Under the pieces are notes generated by a model. It saw only the letters and a program-made list of their open reading frames with translations. It was not told the origin of the DNA and ran no database searches. From positions 2,170,001-2,234,000 of the forward strand of contig NZ_CP034689.1 of the NCBI RefSeq assembly GCF_003994415.1: 64,000 nt of DNA. Direction: 5' to 3'. Both the position numbers and the translations under genes were made by a program. Source of the stretch: Achromobacter spanius (lineage in GTDB: Bacteria > Pseudomonadota > Gammaproteobacteria > Burkholderiales > Burkholderiaceae_B). Below, one piece after another: positions 1 through 9,815 of the stretch (positions are counted from its first letter, which is position 1; each line of letters opens with the position of its first letter).

Positions 1-2822
1 TCCTGTTCAACAACCGCCGCCGGGGCGCGCTCGACAAAGCTGGCGTTCGACAGCTTGCCGTTGGCCTTGGCGATTTCGCCCTCCAGGCGCGCGATTTCCT
101 TGTCCAGGCGGATGCGTTCGGCGGCCACGTCGATCTCAACGTGCAGCATCAGGCGGCTGGCGCCCACCACTTGAACCGGCGCGCCGGCATCCGGCAAGAC
201 GTCCAGCACATCGACCTGGCTCAGCTTGGCCAGCGCGGCCAGGTAGGGCGCGTTGCGCTTGAGCGTGGGGGCGTCGCCCTGGGCGCACAACGGCACCTTC
301 TGGGCGGGCGACAGATTCATTTCGCCGCGTAGTGCGCGCACGGCTTCAACCTGCGCCTTCAGTTCGGCTACGTCCGCTTCGGCGGCGGCATCCACAGCGG
401 CCGGATTGGCCTGCGGATACGGCTGCACGCTGACGCTGTCGGCCACGCCTTCCTTGCGCTTGCCCGCCACCACCGACACCTTCTGCCACAGCTCTTCGGT
501 GATGAACGGAATGATGGGGTGGGCCAGGCGCAGCACGCATTCCAGCACGCGGATCAGCGTGCGGCGCGTACCCAGTTGCTGGGCCGGCGTGCCGGTCTGG
601 ATCTGCACCTTGGCCAGTTCCAGATACCAATCGCAGTATTCGTCCCAGACGTAGCGGTACAGGGCGTTGGCGATGTTGTCGAAGCGGTAGTCGGCAAAGC
701 CGCGCGCCACGTCGGCTTCCAGCGTTTGCATCTGGCTGATGATCCAGCGGTCTACGAACGAGGTTTCGCCCGCGTCCGAACCGGTCAGGTCATGGCCTTC
801 GGTGTTCATCAGCACGAAGCGCGTGGCGTTCCACAGCTTGTTGCAGAAGTTGCGGTAGCCCTCGCAGCGCTTCAGGTCGAAGTTGATGTTGCGGCCCAGG
901 GTGGCGTAGGCCGCCATCGTGAAGCGCAGTGCATCGGTGCCGAACGCCGGGATGCCATCGGGGTACTGGCGGCGCGTGACCTTTTCGATGTTGCCGGCTT
1001 GCTTGGGGTTCATCAGGCCGTAGGTGCGCTTGGCGACCAGGCCGTCCAGGTCGATACCGTCGATCAGGTCGACCGGGTCCAGCGTGTTGCCCTTGGACTT
1101 GCTCATCTTCTGGCCGTCGGCATCGCGGATCAGGCCGTGCACGTAGACGTGCTTGAACGGGATCTGGCCGGTCATGTGCGTGGTCAGCATGACCATGCGC
1201 GCGACCCAGAAGAAGATGATGTCAAAGCCCGTCACCAGCACGCTGGAGGGCAGATAGCGTTGCAGGTCCGGCGTGTTGTCAGGCCAGCCCAGCGTGGTGA
1301 AGGGCACGAGACCCGACGAGAACCAGGTGTCCAGCACGTCCGGATCCCGCGTGAGATCGCCCGTGACGCCGGCTGCGCGGGCTTGCTCGATGGCGCCCGC
1401 TTCGTCATGTGCCACGAAAACCTGGCCGTCTTCCGAATACCAGGCCGGGATTTGATGGCCCCACCACAGTTGGCGCGAAATGCACCAGTCCTGGATGTTG
1501 TTCAGCCACTGGTTGTAGATGGTGGTCCAGTTGTCGGGGTAGAACTTGATACGGCCATCGGCCACCACTTCCAGCGCCACTTCGGTGATGCTCTTGCCCG
1601 GGTTCAGTGTGCCTTCCGGCGCGGGCTTGCTCATGGCCACGAACCATTGGTCGGTCAGCATGGGTTCCAGGACGACGCCGGTGCGGTCGCCCTTGGGCTG
1701 CATCATCTTGTGCGATTCGACCTTGACCAGATAGCCTTCGGCGTCCAGTTGGGCAACGACCGCCTTGCGGGCTTCGTAGCGTTCCAGACCCTGGAACTGC
1801 TTGGGGCCGTTCTCGTTGATGTGCGCGTCCAGCGTGAAGATCACGATCAGGGGCAGATCGTGGCGCATCGCGCAGGCGTAGTCGTTGAAATCGTGCGCAC
1901 CGGTGATCTTGACGCAGCCCGTGCCGAATTCAGGGTCGACGAAGTCGTCGGCGATGATCGGGATGTTGCGGTCGCACAGCGGCAGTTCGACTTCCTTGCC
2001 AACCAGATGCTGATAGCGCGGGTCTTCGGGGTGCACGCACAGTGCACCGTCGGCCAGCATTGTTTCCGGGCGGGTCGTGGCGATGGTCATGCCACGCAAG
2101 GTGACGGTCTGGCCGTCTTTGTCGACGATGGTCTGCGGGCCGTCCACGAAGGGATAGAGGATGTGCCACATATGGCCCTCGGTCTCTTCGGACTGCACTT
2201 CCAGGTCGGACACGGCGGTCAGCAGCTTCGGGTCCCAGTTGACCAGGCGCTTGCCGCGGTAGATCAGGCCCTGTTTATGCAGGCGCACGAAAGTCTCGAC
2301 CACGCCGCGCGACATGCGCTCGTCCATGGTGAAGTATTCGCGCGGCCAGTCGGCCGACGCGCCCAGGCGACGCACCTGCTCGGTGATGGCGTTGCCCGAC
2401 TTTTCCTTCCATTCCCAGACCTTTTCCACGAATTTTTCGCGGCCGAGGTCATGACGGGAAACCTTCTGGGCGTCCAGCTGTCTTTCAACAACGATCTGGG
2501 TCGCGATGCCGGCGTGGTCGGTGCCCGGGATGAATACGGTGTCGTCGCCCGACATGCGGCGGTAGCGAACCAGGCCGTCCATGATGGTCTGGTTGAAGGC
2601 GTGGCCCATGTGCAGGGTGCCCGTCACGTTGGGCGGCGGGAATTGAATAACGTAGGGCTGGTTTTCTGTCCCTGTTTTTACGTGCTGGCCCGCCGTGAAG
2701 TATCCGCGCTTGTCCCATTCGGCATACCAGCGCGATTCCAATTCGGAGGGTTCGAAGCTCTTGGAGAGTTCCGGGGTGTCGCTCGCGGGATTCGCGGCGT
2801 TCGGGGGAGCAGCTTGAGTCAT
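1..2822 (-). CDS. valS: Valine--tRNA ligase (3' end cut by window)
   Basis: Cytoplasmic class I aminoacyl-tRNA synthetase that charges tRNA-Val. The reverse strand reads from an ATG at 2822 through about 940 codons without a stop and runs off the window edge. Near the N-terminus I see the HIGH-type signature (PPPNVTGTLHMGHAF) and then GTDHAGIATQ, both diagnostic of ValRS. The last visible part is the charged helical C-terminal arm (VAAERIRLDKEIARLEGE) that forms the tRNA-binding coiled coil, so only a few tens of residues are missing. It is divergent from ndk with a 405-bp gap. A long plus-strand open frame over it is only its GC-rich shadow. Confidence 0.97.
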   Translation of the reverse strand, partial: MTQAAPPNAANPASDTPELSKSFEPSELESRWYAEWDKRGYFTAGQHVKTGTENQPYVIQFPPPNVTGTLHMGHAFNQTIMDGLVRYRRMSGDDTVFIPGTDHAGIATQIVVERQLDAQKVSRHDLGREKFVEKVWEWKEKSGNAITEQVRRLGASADWPREYFTMDERMSRGVVETFVRLHKQGLIYRGKRLVNWDPKLLTAVSDLEVQSEETEGHMWHILYPFVDGPQTIVDKDGQTVTLRGMTIATTRPETMLADGALCVHPEDPRYQHLVGKEVELPLCDRNIPIIADDFVDPEFGTGCVKITGAHDFNDYACAMRHDLPLIVIFTLDAHINENGPKQFQGLERYEARKAVVAQLDAEGYLVKVESHKMMQPKGDRTGVVLEPMLTDQWFVAMSKPAPEGTLNPGKSITEVALEVVADGRIKFYPDNWTTIYNQWLNNIQDWCISRQLWWGHQIPAWYSEDGQVFVAHDEAGAIEQARAAGVTGDLTRDPDVLDTWFSSGLVPFTTLGWPDNTPDLQRYLPSSVLVTGFDIIFFWVARMVMLTTHMTGQIPFKHVYVHGLIRDADGQKMSKSKGNTLDPVDLIDGIDLDGLVAKRTYGLMNPKQAGNIEKVTRRQYPDGIPAFGTDALRFTMAAYATLGRNINFDLKRCEGYRNFCNKLWNATRFVLMNTEGHDLTGSDAGETSFVDRWIISQMQTLEADVARGFADYRFDNIANALYRYVWDEYCDWYLELAKVQIQTGTPAQQLGTRRTLIRVLECVLRLAHPIIPFITEELWQKVSVVAGKRKEGVADSVSVQPYPQANPAAVDAAAEADVAELKAQVEAVRALRGEMNLSPAQKVPLCAQGDAPTLKRNAPYLAALAKLSQVDVLDVLPDAGAPVQVVGASRLMLHVEIDVAAERIRLDKEIARLEGEIAKANGKLSNASFVERAPAAVVEQ

Positions 2823-2908
2823 TACAGGGTTCCGGCAGACAGGGCGCCCGGCGTAGGGATACGGGCAGCAAACCGCTCATTTTAAGATGTAATGCGGTCT
2901 TCTCAGCG

Positions 2909-2917
2909 TGTTAGAAT
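2909..2917 (+). promoter_or_regulatory. Possible extended -10 promoter for ndk
   Basis: The motif TGTTAGAAT (TG-n-TAGAAT) lies in the 405-bp valS/ndk intergenic region and faces ndk. I see no convincing -35. An extended -10 can work without one, so this is a candidate only. Nothing else in the gap (2823-3227) looks like a gene. Confidence 0.35.
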
Positions 2918-3227
2918 ACCGGGTTACTGTAAACCTTTTAGAAGTCCCTGAATTCATTGAGGATTCCTTCAGAAATGTGCGCTTGAAAGCCCACGTTTCG
3001 GTATCCTCGACAAGAATCATGGGCACGTCCGATCGGTGGCCAGTGTCGAATCCCTGCCTTGGCAAGCGGTTCAGGCCGGCCCGGAATGTTCAACGGAATC
3101 GTTCAAACACGCCGGACCGCCTGCGCGCCCATCGCGCGATGACACTTCAAGGGTGACACCGACAAGTGCAGAGCCACGCCAGGCAATTCATCAGAAACCA
3201 GTCAGAAATCAGCTTTCGGAGTTCCTA

Positions 3228-3653
3228 ATGTCCATCCAACGCACCCTCTCGATCATCAAGCCCGACGCCGTCGCCAAGAACGTCATCGGCCAGATCGTCG
3301 GCCGCTTCGAGCAAGCCGGCCTGAAGGTCATCGCTGCCCGCCTGGCGCAACTGTCGCGCGCCGATGCCGAGCGTTTCTACGCCGTGCACAAGGAACGCCC
3401 CTTCTTCAAGGACCTGGTCGACTTCATGATCTCGGGCCCGGTGTTCGTGCAAGTGCTGGAAGGTGAAGACGCCATCCAGAAGAACCGCGACCTGATGGGC
3501 GCCACGGACCCGAAGAAGGCCGAAGCCGGCACCATCCGCGCCGACTTCGCCGACAGCATCGACGCCAACGCCGTGCACGGCTCGGACGCTCCGGAAACGG
3601 CTGCCGTTGAAGTTGCTTTCTTCTTCCCCGAAATCAACATCCACAGCCGTTGA
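3228..3653 (+). CDS. ndk: Nucleoside diphosphate kinase
   Basis: Cytosolic enzyme that moves the gamma-phosphate from ATP to other (d)NDPs, balancing the nucleotide pools. The protein is 141 residues, normal for bacterial Ndk. It begins MSIQRTLSIIKPDAV and carries the active-site loop NAVHGSD with phospho-acceptor His117. An in-frame extension upstream to 3036 is open but lacks family similarity, so the ATG at 3228 is the start. It is followed 44 bp later by rlmN in the same direction. Confidence 0.97.
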   Translation: MSIQRTLSIIKPDAVAKNVIGQIVGRFEQAGLKVIAARLAQLSRADAERFYAVHKERPFFKDLVDFMISGPVFVQVLEGEDAIQKNRDLMGATDPKKAEAGTIRADFADSIDANAVHGSDAPETAAVEVAFFFPEINIHSR

Positions 3654-3697
3654 TTTTCGCGTAAGCACTGAATTAGTTTTTTAGCGTTACCCAGGTC

Positions 3698-4852
3698 ATG
3701 GAATCCGTCGAACGAATCAATCTGCTGGGGCTGGATGGCTCCGCCCTGTCCGAACTTGTCGGGCAGTGGGGCGGCAAGCCGTTTCGCGCCCGTCAGTTGC
3801 AGCGCTGGATGCACCAGCGCGGCGCCGATTCGTTCGACGCCATGACCGATCTGGCTCGCGAATTCCGCAGCCAGCTCGCGTCCAACTGCCGCATCGAGGC
3901 CTTGCCCGTCAATATCGAGCAGCGCTCGACCGACGGCACCCGCAAGTGGCTGTTCGACGTGGGGCAGGGCAATGCCATCGAAACCGTCTTCATTCCCGAA
4001 GATGATCGCGGCACCCTTTGTATTTCCAGCCAAGCCGGCTGCGTGGTCAATTGCCGCTTTTGCTCAACCGGGCATCAGGGCTTTAACCGCAACCTGAAAA
4101 CCAGCGAAATCATCGGCCAGTTGTGGTGGGCCAAGCGCGTGCTGGAAGCCGATATCGGCACCGCCCGCCTGGCGAACGCCAAGGCTACCGAAGACACGCG
4201 CGTCGTCAGCAACGTGGTGATGATGGGCATGGGCGAGCCCCTGCTCAATTACGATCAGGTGCTGCCGGCCCTGCGCCTGATGCTGGACGACAACGCCTAC
4301 GGCCTGTCGCGCCGCCGTGTCACGGTGTCCACGTCGGGCGTGGTGCCCATGATGGACCGCCTGTCGCAAGACTGTCCGGTGGCGCTGGCAGTGTCGCTGC
4401 ACGCGCCCAACGATGCGCTGCGCGACGAACTCGTGCCGCTGAACAAGAAGTACCCGCTGAAAGAGTTGCTGGCGGCCTGCGAGCGCTATCTGGCGTTTGC
4501 CCCGCGCGACTTCATCACTTTTGAATACTGCATGCTGGACGGCATCAACGATACCGACCAGCACGCCAAGGAACTGATCCAAATTGCACGCCAGTTGCGT
4601 TGCAAGCTCAATCTGATTCCGTTCAACCCCTTCCCAGAGTCGGGCCTGAAGCGTTCCAACTCCGCCCGCGTGAAGGTGTTTGCGCAGCGGCTGATGGACG
4701 CCGGCATCATCACGACCGTGCGCAAGACCCGGGGCGACGACATCGATGCGGCTTGTGGTCAACTGGCCGGAGAAGTGCGCGACCGCACTCGGATTACCGA
4801 GCGCAACGCCGCACAGCGCCAGACCATACCAATTAAACAGGTGCATGCATGA
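3698..4852 (+). CDS. rlmN: Dual-specificity 23S rRNA/tRNA adenine C2-methyltransferase RlmN
   Basis: Radical-SAM enzyme that methylates A2503 of 23S rRNA and A37 of some tRNAs. The 384-residue protein has the CxxxCxxC cluster motif at Cys115, Cys119 and Cys122, the GEPLLNY region, and a late cysteine (Cys353, DAACGQLAG) matching the methyl-carrying residue. The stop overlaps the rodZ start by four bases (ATGA), suggesting translational coupling. Confidence 0.96.
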   Translation: MESVERINLLGLDGSALSELVGQWGGKPFRARQLQRWMHQRGADSFDAMTDLAREFRSQLASNCRIEALPVNIEQRSTDGTRKWLFDVGQGNAIETVFIPEDDRGTLCISSQAGCVVNCRFCSTGHQGFNRNLKTSEIIGQLWWAKRVLEADIGTARLANAKATEDTRVVSNVVMMGMGEPLLNYDQVLPALRLMLDDNAYGLSRRRVTVSTSGVVPMMDRLSQDCPVALAVSLHAPNDALRDELVPLNKKYPLKELLAACERYLAFAPRDFITFEYCMLDGINDTDQHAKELIQIARQLRCKLNLIPFNPFPESGLKRSNSARVKVFAQRLMDAGIITTVRKTRGDDIDAACGQLAGEVRDRTRITERNAAQRQTIPIKQVHA

Positions 4853-5343
4853 CGCAGGATGTTGCTTCTGCAGTTTCTGAAACGCCCGCCGGCGATGCTG
4901 GCAATATTGGCTCGGCATTGCGCTCGCTGCGCCAGGCCAAGGGCTGGTCGCTGGACGAGGTTTCCAGCCGCATCAAGTTTTCCCCGAAGCAGATCGAAGC
5001 TCTAGAAAACGAAGCGTGGGCTGACTTGCCCACGGGCGTTTCCCTGCGTGGCCTGGTCCGTAACTATGCGCGCCTGCTGGGTGCTGATTCCCAAGCCATC
5101 GTCGATTCGCTTGACCCCAAGGCCCGCGTTACCGGCCCTGTCAAGCTGAGTCCGGGCGCGCTGCATTCGGCGCACTCCATTCCCCAGTCCAGCGCTGATG
5201 ACGACCGTTCGTCGTCCACCTCTTGGGGCTGGTTGATCGCCATTGTCCTGGTGCTGGCCGCCGGCGTGGCATATGCCTTCTGGCAAGGCTGGTTGCCGCA
5301 GCATTGGCTGCCGTTCGACTGGCTGCCCAAGCCCACCAAGTAA
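4849..5343 (+). CDS. rodZ: RodZ-like helix-turn-helix membrane protein (short form)
   Basis: Cytoskeletal-type protein that in other bacteria links MreB to the envelope and affects cell shape. Residues about 20-85 form an Xre-type helix-turn-helix (SLDEVSSRIKFSPKQIEALE), and 127-146 form one membrane span. At 164 residues it lacks the large periplasmic beta domain of E. coli RodZ and ends in a Trp/Pro-rich tail of about 18 residues. It sits between rlmN and ispG, the usual place for rodZ. The role is inferred from context and domain order. Confidence 0.75.
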   Translation: MTQDVASAVSETPAGDAGNIGSALRSLRQAKGWSLDEVSSRIKFSPKQIEALENEAWADLPTGVSLRGLVRNYARLLGADSQAIVDSLDPKARVTGPVKLSPGALHSAHSIPQSSADDDRSSSTSWGWLIAIVLVLAAGVAYAFWQGWLPQHWLPFDWLPKPTK

Positions 5344-5356
5344 ACCGGTTCCACCG

Positions 5357-6643
5357 ATGCAAGATTCCTCTCTGCCTTGCCACGATGCGCCGCCTCCCTC
5401 TGTCGGGGCCGCCATGCGCCGCGCCACCCGCTCCGTAGCGGTGAAGTGGGGCGATCGCGTTGTCATGGTTGGGGGCGACGCCCCGGTCGTGGTGCAGTCC
5501 ATGACCAACACCGATACCGCCGACCCCATCGCCACGGCGATCCAGGTCAAGGAGCTGGCGCTGGCCGGCTCCGAGCTGGTCCGTATCACCGTCAACACGC
5601 CCGAGGCGGCCCGCGAAGTGGTCGCCATCCGCGAACAGCTTGATCGCATGGGCGTGAACGTGCCGTTGGTGGGCGATTTCCACTACAACGGCCACAAACT
5701 GCTGACGCAGTTTCCGGAGTGCGCACAGGCGCTGTCCAAGTACCGGATCAACCCCGGCAACATGGGCGGCGGCAAGCGGCGCGACGACAACTTTGCACAG
5801 ATGATCGAAGTGGCTTGCCGTTACGACAAGCCCGTGCGCATCGGCGTGAACTGGGGCAGCCTGGACCACGAACTGATGGCGCGCAAGATGGACGAAAACA
5901 GCCGCCGTGCGCAACCCTGGGAGGCCCAGGCCGTGATGCGCGACGCGCTGGTCGTGTCGGCCATCAGCAATGCGCAGCGCGCCGAGGAATTGGGCTTGCG
6001 CCGTGACGCTATCATTCTGTCGTGCAAGGTCAGTCACGTGCAGGATTTGATTGCGGTTTACCGCGACCTGTCGGCCCGCTGCGACTATCCGCTGCACCTG
6101 GGCCTGACCGAAGCCGGCATGGGAAGCAAGGGCATCGTGGCGTCCACCGCCGCGCTCGCCGTGCTGTTGCAGCAGGGCATCGGCGACACCATTCGTATTT
6201 CGTTGACGCCGGAACCCGGCGGCGACCGAAGCCGCGAAGCCATCGTGGCGCAAGAAATCCTGCAGACCATGGGCCTGCGCGCGTTCACTCCCATGGTGGT
6301 CGCCTGCCCCGGTTGCGGCCGCACCAGCAGCACGTTCTTCCAGGAACTTGCCGACAGCATTCAGTCCTACCTGCGTCGCCAGATGCCGGTCTGGAAGGCG
6401 CAGTACCCCGGCGTCGAAAGCATGAACGTTGCGGTCATGGGCTGTGTGGTCAATGGGCCGGGCGAAAGCCGCCATGCCGATATCGGTATCAGTCTGCCGG
6501 GAACGGGTGAAGTGCCCGCTGCGCCGGTATTCGTGGATGGCGAACGCACGGTCACGCTCAAGGGCGACCATATCGCCGAAGAGTTCCAGGCCATCGTCGA
6601 AGACTACGTGGCGCGCCGGTACGGCGTGCTCGCCTCTCATTAA
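5357..6643 (+). CDS. ispG: (E)-4-hydroxy-3-methylbut-2-enyl-diphosphate synthase
   Basis: Iron-sulfur enzyme of the non-mevalonate isoprenoid pathway (GcpE), converting MEcPP to HMBPP. The protein is 428 residues from the ATG at 5357. Cluster ligands are Cys317 and Cys320 (ACPGCGRTSS) and Cys363 (GCVVNGPGES). The frame is open further upstream to 5243, but that part overlaps rodZ and has no family character. It starts 13 bp after rodZ and precedes hisS. Confidence 0.95.
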   Translation: MQDSSLPCHDAPPPSVGAAMRRATRSVAVKWGDRVVMVGGDAPVVVQSMTNTDTADPIATAIQVKELALAGSELVRITVNTPEAAREVVAIREQLDRMGVNVPLVGDFHYNGHKLLTQFPECAQALSKYRINPGNMGGGKRRDDNFAQMIEVACRYDKPVRIGVNWGSLDHELMARKMDENSRRAQPWEAQAVMRDALVVSAISNAQRAEELGLRRDAIILSCKVSHVQDLIAVYRDLSARCDYPLHLGLTEAGMGSKGIVASTAALAVLLQQGIGDTIRISLTPEPGGDRSREAIVAQEILQTMGLRAFTPMVVACPGCGRTSSTFFQELADSIQSYLRRQMPVWKAQYPGVESMNVAVMGCVVNGPGESRHADIGISLPGTGEVPAAPVFVDGERTVTLKGDHIAEEFQAIVEDYVARRYGVLASH

Positions 6644-6689
6644 AAGAAAGGGTGTAGCCGCAAGCGCGCCGACAGGTGCGCGATGCGGC

Positions 6690-7985
6690 ATGATCAAGAT
6701 GACTCAAGCTTTCCAGAAAGTCGCCGCCATACGCGGCATGAATGACGTGTTGCCCGGGCCGAGCGCCCGCTGGGAACAATTCGAGGAAATCGTGCGCGGC
6801 TGGCTGCGCGGCTACGGCTATCGCAACGTGCGTACGCCCGTGCTTGAGCATACGCGCCTGTTCACGCGCGGCATCGGCGAAGTGACCGACATCGTCGAAA
6901 AAGAAATGTACACGTTCACCGACGCCTTGAACGGTGAGTCGTTGACGATGCGTCCTGAAATGACGGCCGGCATCGTGCGCGCTTCCATTGAGCACAACTT
7001 GCTCTATGACCGCCCGCAGCGCGTTTATTCGATCGGCCCGGTTTTTCGCCACGAACGCCCGCAGCGCGGTCGCTACCGCCAGTTCCATCAGATCGACGTC
7101 GAAGCGCTGGGCTTTGTCGGCCCTGACGTGGATGCCGAGCTCATCGTCATGCTGGCCCGTTTGTGGAAGCTGCTGGGTTTGAAGGACGTGCGCCTTGAGC
7201 TTAATTCGCTGGGCCAGCCCGCTGAGCGCGCCGCGCATCGCGCCGCGCTGATCGAACACCTGGAAAAGCACCGCGACATTCTCGACGAAGACGGCCAGCG
7301 CCGCCTGTACACCAATCCGCTGCGCGTGCTGGACACCAAGAATCCGGCCATGCAGGAAATGGCGAACAGCGCGCCGCGCCTGTTTGATTTCCTGGGCGAT
7401 GAATCCCGTGCGCACTTCGAAGGCGTGTGCCAGCGTCTGACCGAAGCCGGCATCGAATACAGCTTGAACCCGCGACTGGTGCGCGGCCTGGACTACTACA
7501 ACCTGACCGTGTTCGAGTGGGTCACCGACCGTCTCGGTTCCCAAGGCACCGTGTGCGGCGGCGGCCGCTACGACGGCCTGATCGAACTGCTGGGCGGCAA
7601 GCCTGCCCCGGCGGTTGGCTTCGCGATCGGCATGGAACGCCTGCTTGATCTCTGGGAGCAAAGCGTCCAGTTGGACGCGCCCGCGGAATGCGATGTCTAT
7701 GTCGTGCACCAAGGCGACGCGGCACAGCGCCTGGCTGCCAGCGTCGGCGAAACCTTGCGCGACGCCGGTCTGTCCGTGATCGTGCACGCCGGTTCGGCAG
7801 GCTTCAAGTCTCAATTCAAGCGTGCGGATGCCAGCGGCGCTCGCGTTGCGGTTATTCTTGGCGCCGATGAAGTCGCGTCGCAGACGGCCAGCGTCAAATA
7901 TTTGCGTGCGGACGCGCAGGGCGACAACGCGCAGCAGCAGGTGCCGCTTGCGGACCTGGCCGCGGTACTGAACAACAAGGGTTAA
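6690..7985 (+). CDS. hisS: Histidine--tRNA ligase
   Basis: Class II aminoacyl-tRNA synthetase that charges tRNA-His. About 431 residues, with motif 2 (FRHERPQRGRYRQFHQ) and the histidine-specific motif LVRGLDYYNLTVFEW starting near residue 263, then a C-terminal anticodon-binding domain. Two starts are possible, ATG at 6690 or 6699 (MTQAFQK); 6690 has an AGG 13 bp upstream. The open frame extends back into ispG but is not coding there. It is followed by yfgM after 3 bp. Confidence 0.95.
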   Translation: MIKMTQAFQKVAAIRGMNDVLPGPSARWEQFEEIVRGWLRGYGYRNVRTPVLEHTRLFTRGIGEVTDIVEKEMYTFTDALNGESLTMRPEMTAGIVRASIEHNLLYDRPQRVYSIGPVFRHERPQRGRYRQFHQIDVEALGFVGPDVDAELIVMLARLWKLLGLKDVRLELNSLGQPAERAAHRAALIEHLEKHRDILDEDGQRRLYTNPLRVLDTKNPAMQEMANSAPRLFDFLGDESRAHFEGVCQRLTEAGIEYSLNPRLVRGLDYYNLTVFEWVTDRLGSQGTVCGGGRYDGLIELLGGKPAPAVGFAIGMERLLDLWEQSVQLDAPAECDVYVVHQGDAAQRLAASVGETLRDAGLSVIVHAGSAGFKSQFKRADASGARVAVILGADEVASQTASVKYLRADAQGDNAQQQVPLADLAAVLNNKG

Positions 7986-7988
7986 GGC

Positions 7989-8627
7989 ATGGCATACGAT
8001 CTCGAAGAACAGGAAAAGCTGGACGCCATCAAGGCTTGGTGGGCGCGATACGGCACGCTGGTCGTGACGCTGTTTGCCGTGGTGGCGCTGGCGTGGGGCG
8101 GATGGTGGGGCTGGAAGGCTTACGAATCGCATCGCACCAACCAGGCCATGGGCTATTTTGAAGCACTGGAAGATGCTGCCCGCCTGGGCGGCGCGGACTC
8201 GTCGGTGCGCATCAAGGCCGCCGCCGCCACGCTGCGCGAACAGTATCCTGCAACGGGCTATGCCGCGCGCGGCGCCCTGGTTGCGGCGCAGGCGCTGCAA
8301 GCCCAGAAGGACGATGCCGGTGCGCGTGAACAGTTGGAATGGCTGGCTGCGCAAGGCAAGAACCCTGCCATGCAAGCCGTCGCGCGTCTGCGCCTGGCCG
8401 GCATGCTGCTGGATCAAAAGCAGTTCGACGCCGCGTTGGCGCAGTTGAACAACCCGCCAGCGGCCTTTGCCGCCTTGTTTGCGGATCGCCGTGGCGATGT
8501 CCTTGCCGCTCAAGGTAAGCGCGATGAGGCGCGTGCGGCATGGCAAAGCGCCATTGATGGCCTGGGTACGGCGAATCCGTTGACCCAAGCCGTGCAACTG
8601 AAATTGGATGCCCTGAGCGGAGCGTGA
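7989..8627 (+). CDS. yfgM: YfgM/tetratricopeptide-repeat periplasmic chaperone-like protein
   Basis: Inner-membrane anchored TPR-like protein. In E. coli, YfgM associates with the Sec translocon and periplasmic chaperones. It has 212 residues: a short cytoplasmic start (MAYDLEEQEKLDAIKAWW), one membrane span at about 23-43, then an alanine-rich helical domain with TPR-like spacing. Position between hisS and bamB is the standard one for this family. Confidence 0.88.
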   Translation: MAYDLEEQEKLDAIKAWWARYGTLVVTLFAVVALAWGGWWGWKAYESHRTNQAMGYFEALEDAARLGGADSSVRIKAAAATLREQYPATGYAARGALVAAQALQAQKDDAGAREQLEWLAAQGKNPAMQAVARLRLAGMLLDQKQFDAALAQLNNPPAAFAALFADRRGDVLAAQGKRDEARAAWQSAIDGLGTANPLTQAVQLKLDALSGA

Positions 8628-8632
8628 CTGTA

Positions 8633-9790
8633 ATGCGTAAATTTGCACCTGGTCGTACATGGCGTGGCGTCGTTTGCCTGGCGAGCTTGCTTGCCTTGAG
8701 CGGCTGCGGCCTGTTTTCCCATGATGACGGCCGTTACGATCCCGCGCCGTTGACCGAGTACAAGGCCGGCATGTCGGTGCGTCAGATCTGGTCCACGTCG
8801 ATCGGCAGCGGATCCGGCCTGGGCTTCGCGCCCACCGTGCTGGGGTCCGCCGTTTACGCCGCCACGCCGGATGGTTCGGTCGGCAAATTCGACCTGCAAA
8901 GCGGCCGCGCTTTGTGGAAGGCCAAGACCGAATCCAAGCTGTCGGCCGGTGCCGGCAGCGACGGCACCACTACCGCTGTTGCCTCGCCTGACGGCGAAGT
9001 CATCGCCTTCGACGACAACGGCAAGGTCAAGTGGAAGGTCCGCGCCACCAGCGACGTCACCGTACCGCCCGTGGTGGGCTACGGCATCGTCGTCGTCCGT
9101 AGCGGTGACTACCGCATCCAGGCGTTTGATGCCAATAGCGGCGAACGTGTCTGGAGCGTGCAGCGTCCTGGCCCCTCGTTGGCCTTGCGCAGTGTGTCGC
9201 AGATGGTTCTGGCCGAAGGCCTGGTCATCTCGGGCCTGCCCGGCGGCAAGTTGATGGCGATTGCGTCGAATAGCGGCAACGTGCAATGGGAAGGCACCGT
9301 GGCCACGCCGCGCGGCGCCAGCGACCTTGAACGCCTGACCGACGTCGTCGGCACACCGCGTATCGCGGGCAATCTGCTTTGCGCAGTGGCCTATCAAGGG
9401 CGTATCGTCTGCTTTGACGTTACGGCTGGTGGCCGTCCGCTGTGGGCCAAGGACTTTTCCAGCGTCAGCGGTATGACGCTGGATGACCGCTTTGCCTATT
9501 CGGCGGATCAAAATAGCGTCATCAGTGCGTTTGCGCTGGATAATGGCGGCAACGTGTGGAAGCAGGCGGCCCTGAAGAACCGCCAACTGACGGCGCCCGC
9601 GCTGTTGGGTGGCGCGCTTGCAGTGGGCGACCTGGACGGCTATCTGCACTTCCTGTCGCGTAGTGATGGCAGCCTGATGGCTCGGCTGTCCGTGGGTGGA
9701 GGCGCCGTCGTTTCGCCGCCGCAAACCACCCCCCAAGGTGTGCTGGTCCAGACGGGCAATGGCAATCTCGTCCTGATCGGCGCCAACTAA
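8633..9790 (+). CDS. bamB: Outer membrane protein assembly factor BamB
   Basis: Lipoprotein of the BAM complex that helps fold outer-membrane beta-barrels. The precursor has about 385 residues with a lipobox LALSGC (Cys25) and then repeated propeller blades such as GKFDLQSGRALWKAKTE and GYLHFLSRSDGS. I chose the ATG at 8633. A GTG at 8624 would overlap the yfgM stop and add MTV before the signal peptide. Confidence 0.94.
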   Translation: MRKFAPGRTWRGVVCLASLLALSGCGLFSHDDGRYDPAPLTEYKAGMSVRQIWSTSIGSGSGLGFAPTVLGSAVYAATPDGSVGKFDLQSGRALWKAKTESKLSAGAGSDGTTTAVASPDGEVIAFDDNGKVKWKVRATSDVTVPPVVGYGIVVVRSGDYRIQAFDANSGERVWSVQRPGPSLALRSVSQMVLAEGLVISGLPGGKLMAIASNSGNVQWEGTVATPRGASDLERLTDVVGTPRIAGNLLCAVAYQGRIVCFDVTAGGRPLWAKDFSSVSGMTLDDRFAYSADQNSVISAFALDNGGNVWKQAALKNRQLTAPALLGGALAVGDLDGYLHFLSRSDGSLMARLSVGGGAVVSPPQTTPQGVLVQTGNGNLVLIGAN

Positions 9791-9815
9791 AACTTATAGA
9801 ACAAAGCCTTACACC

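Noticed and set aside
519..2885. 788-codon plus-strand open frame
   Set aside because: It is antisense to valS, which has all family motifs; a GC-rich shadow.
5243..5356. Upstream extension of ispG
   Set aside because: Overlaps rodZ in another frame and lacks IspG similarity.
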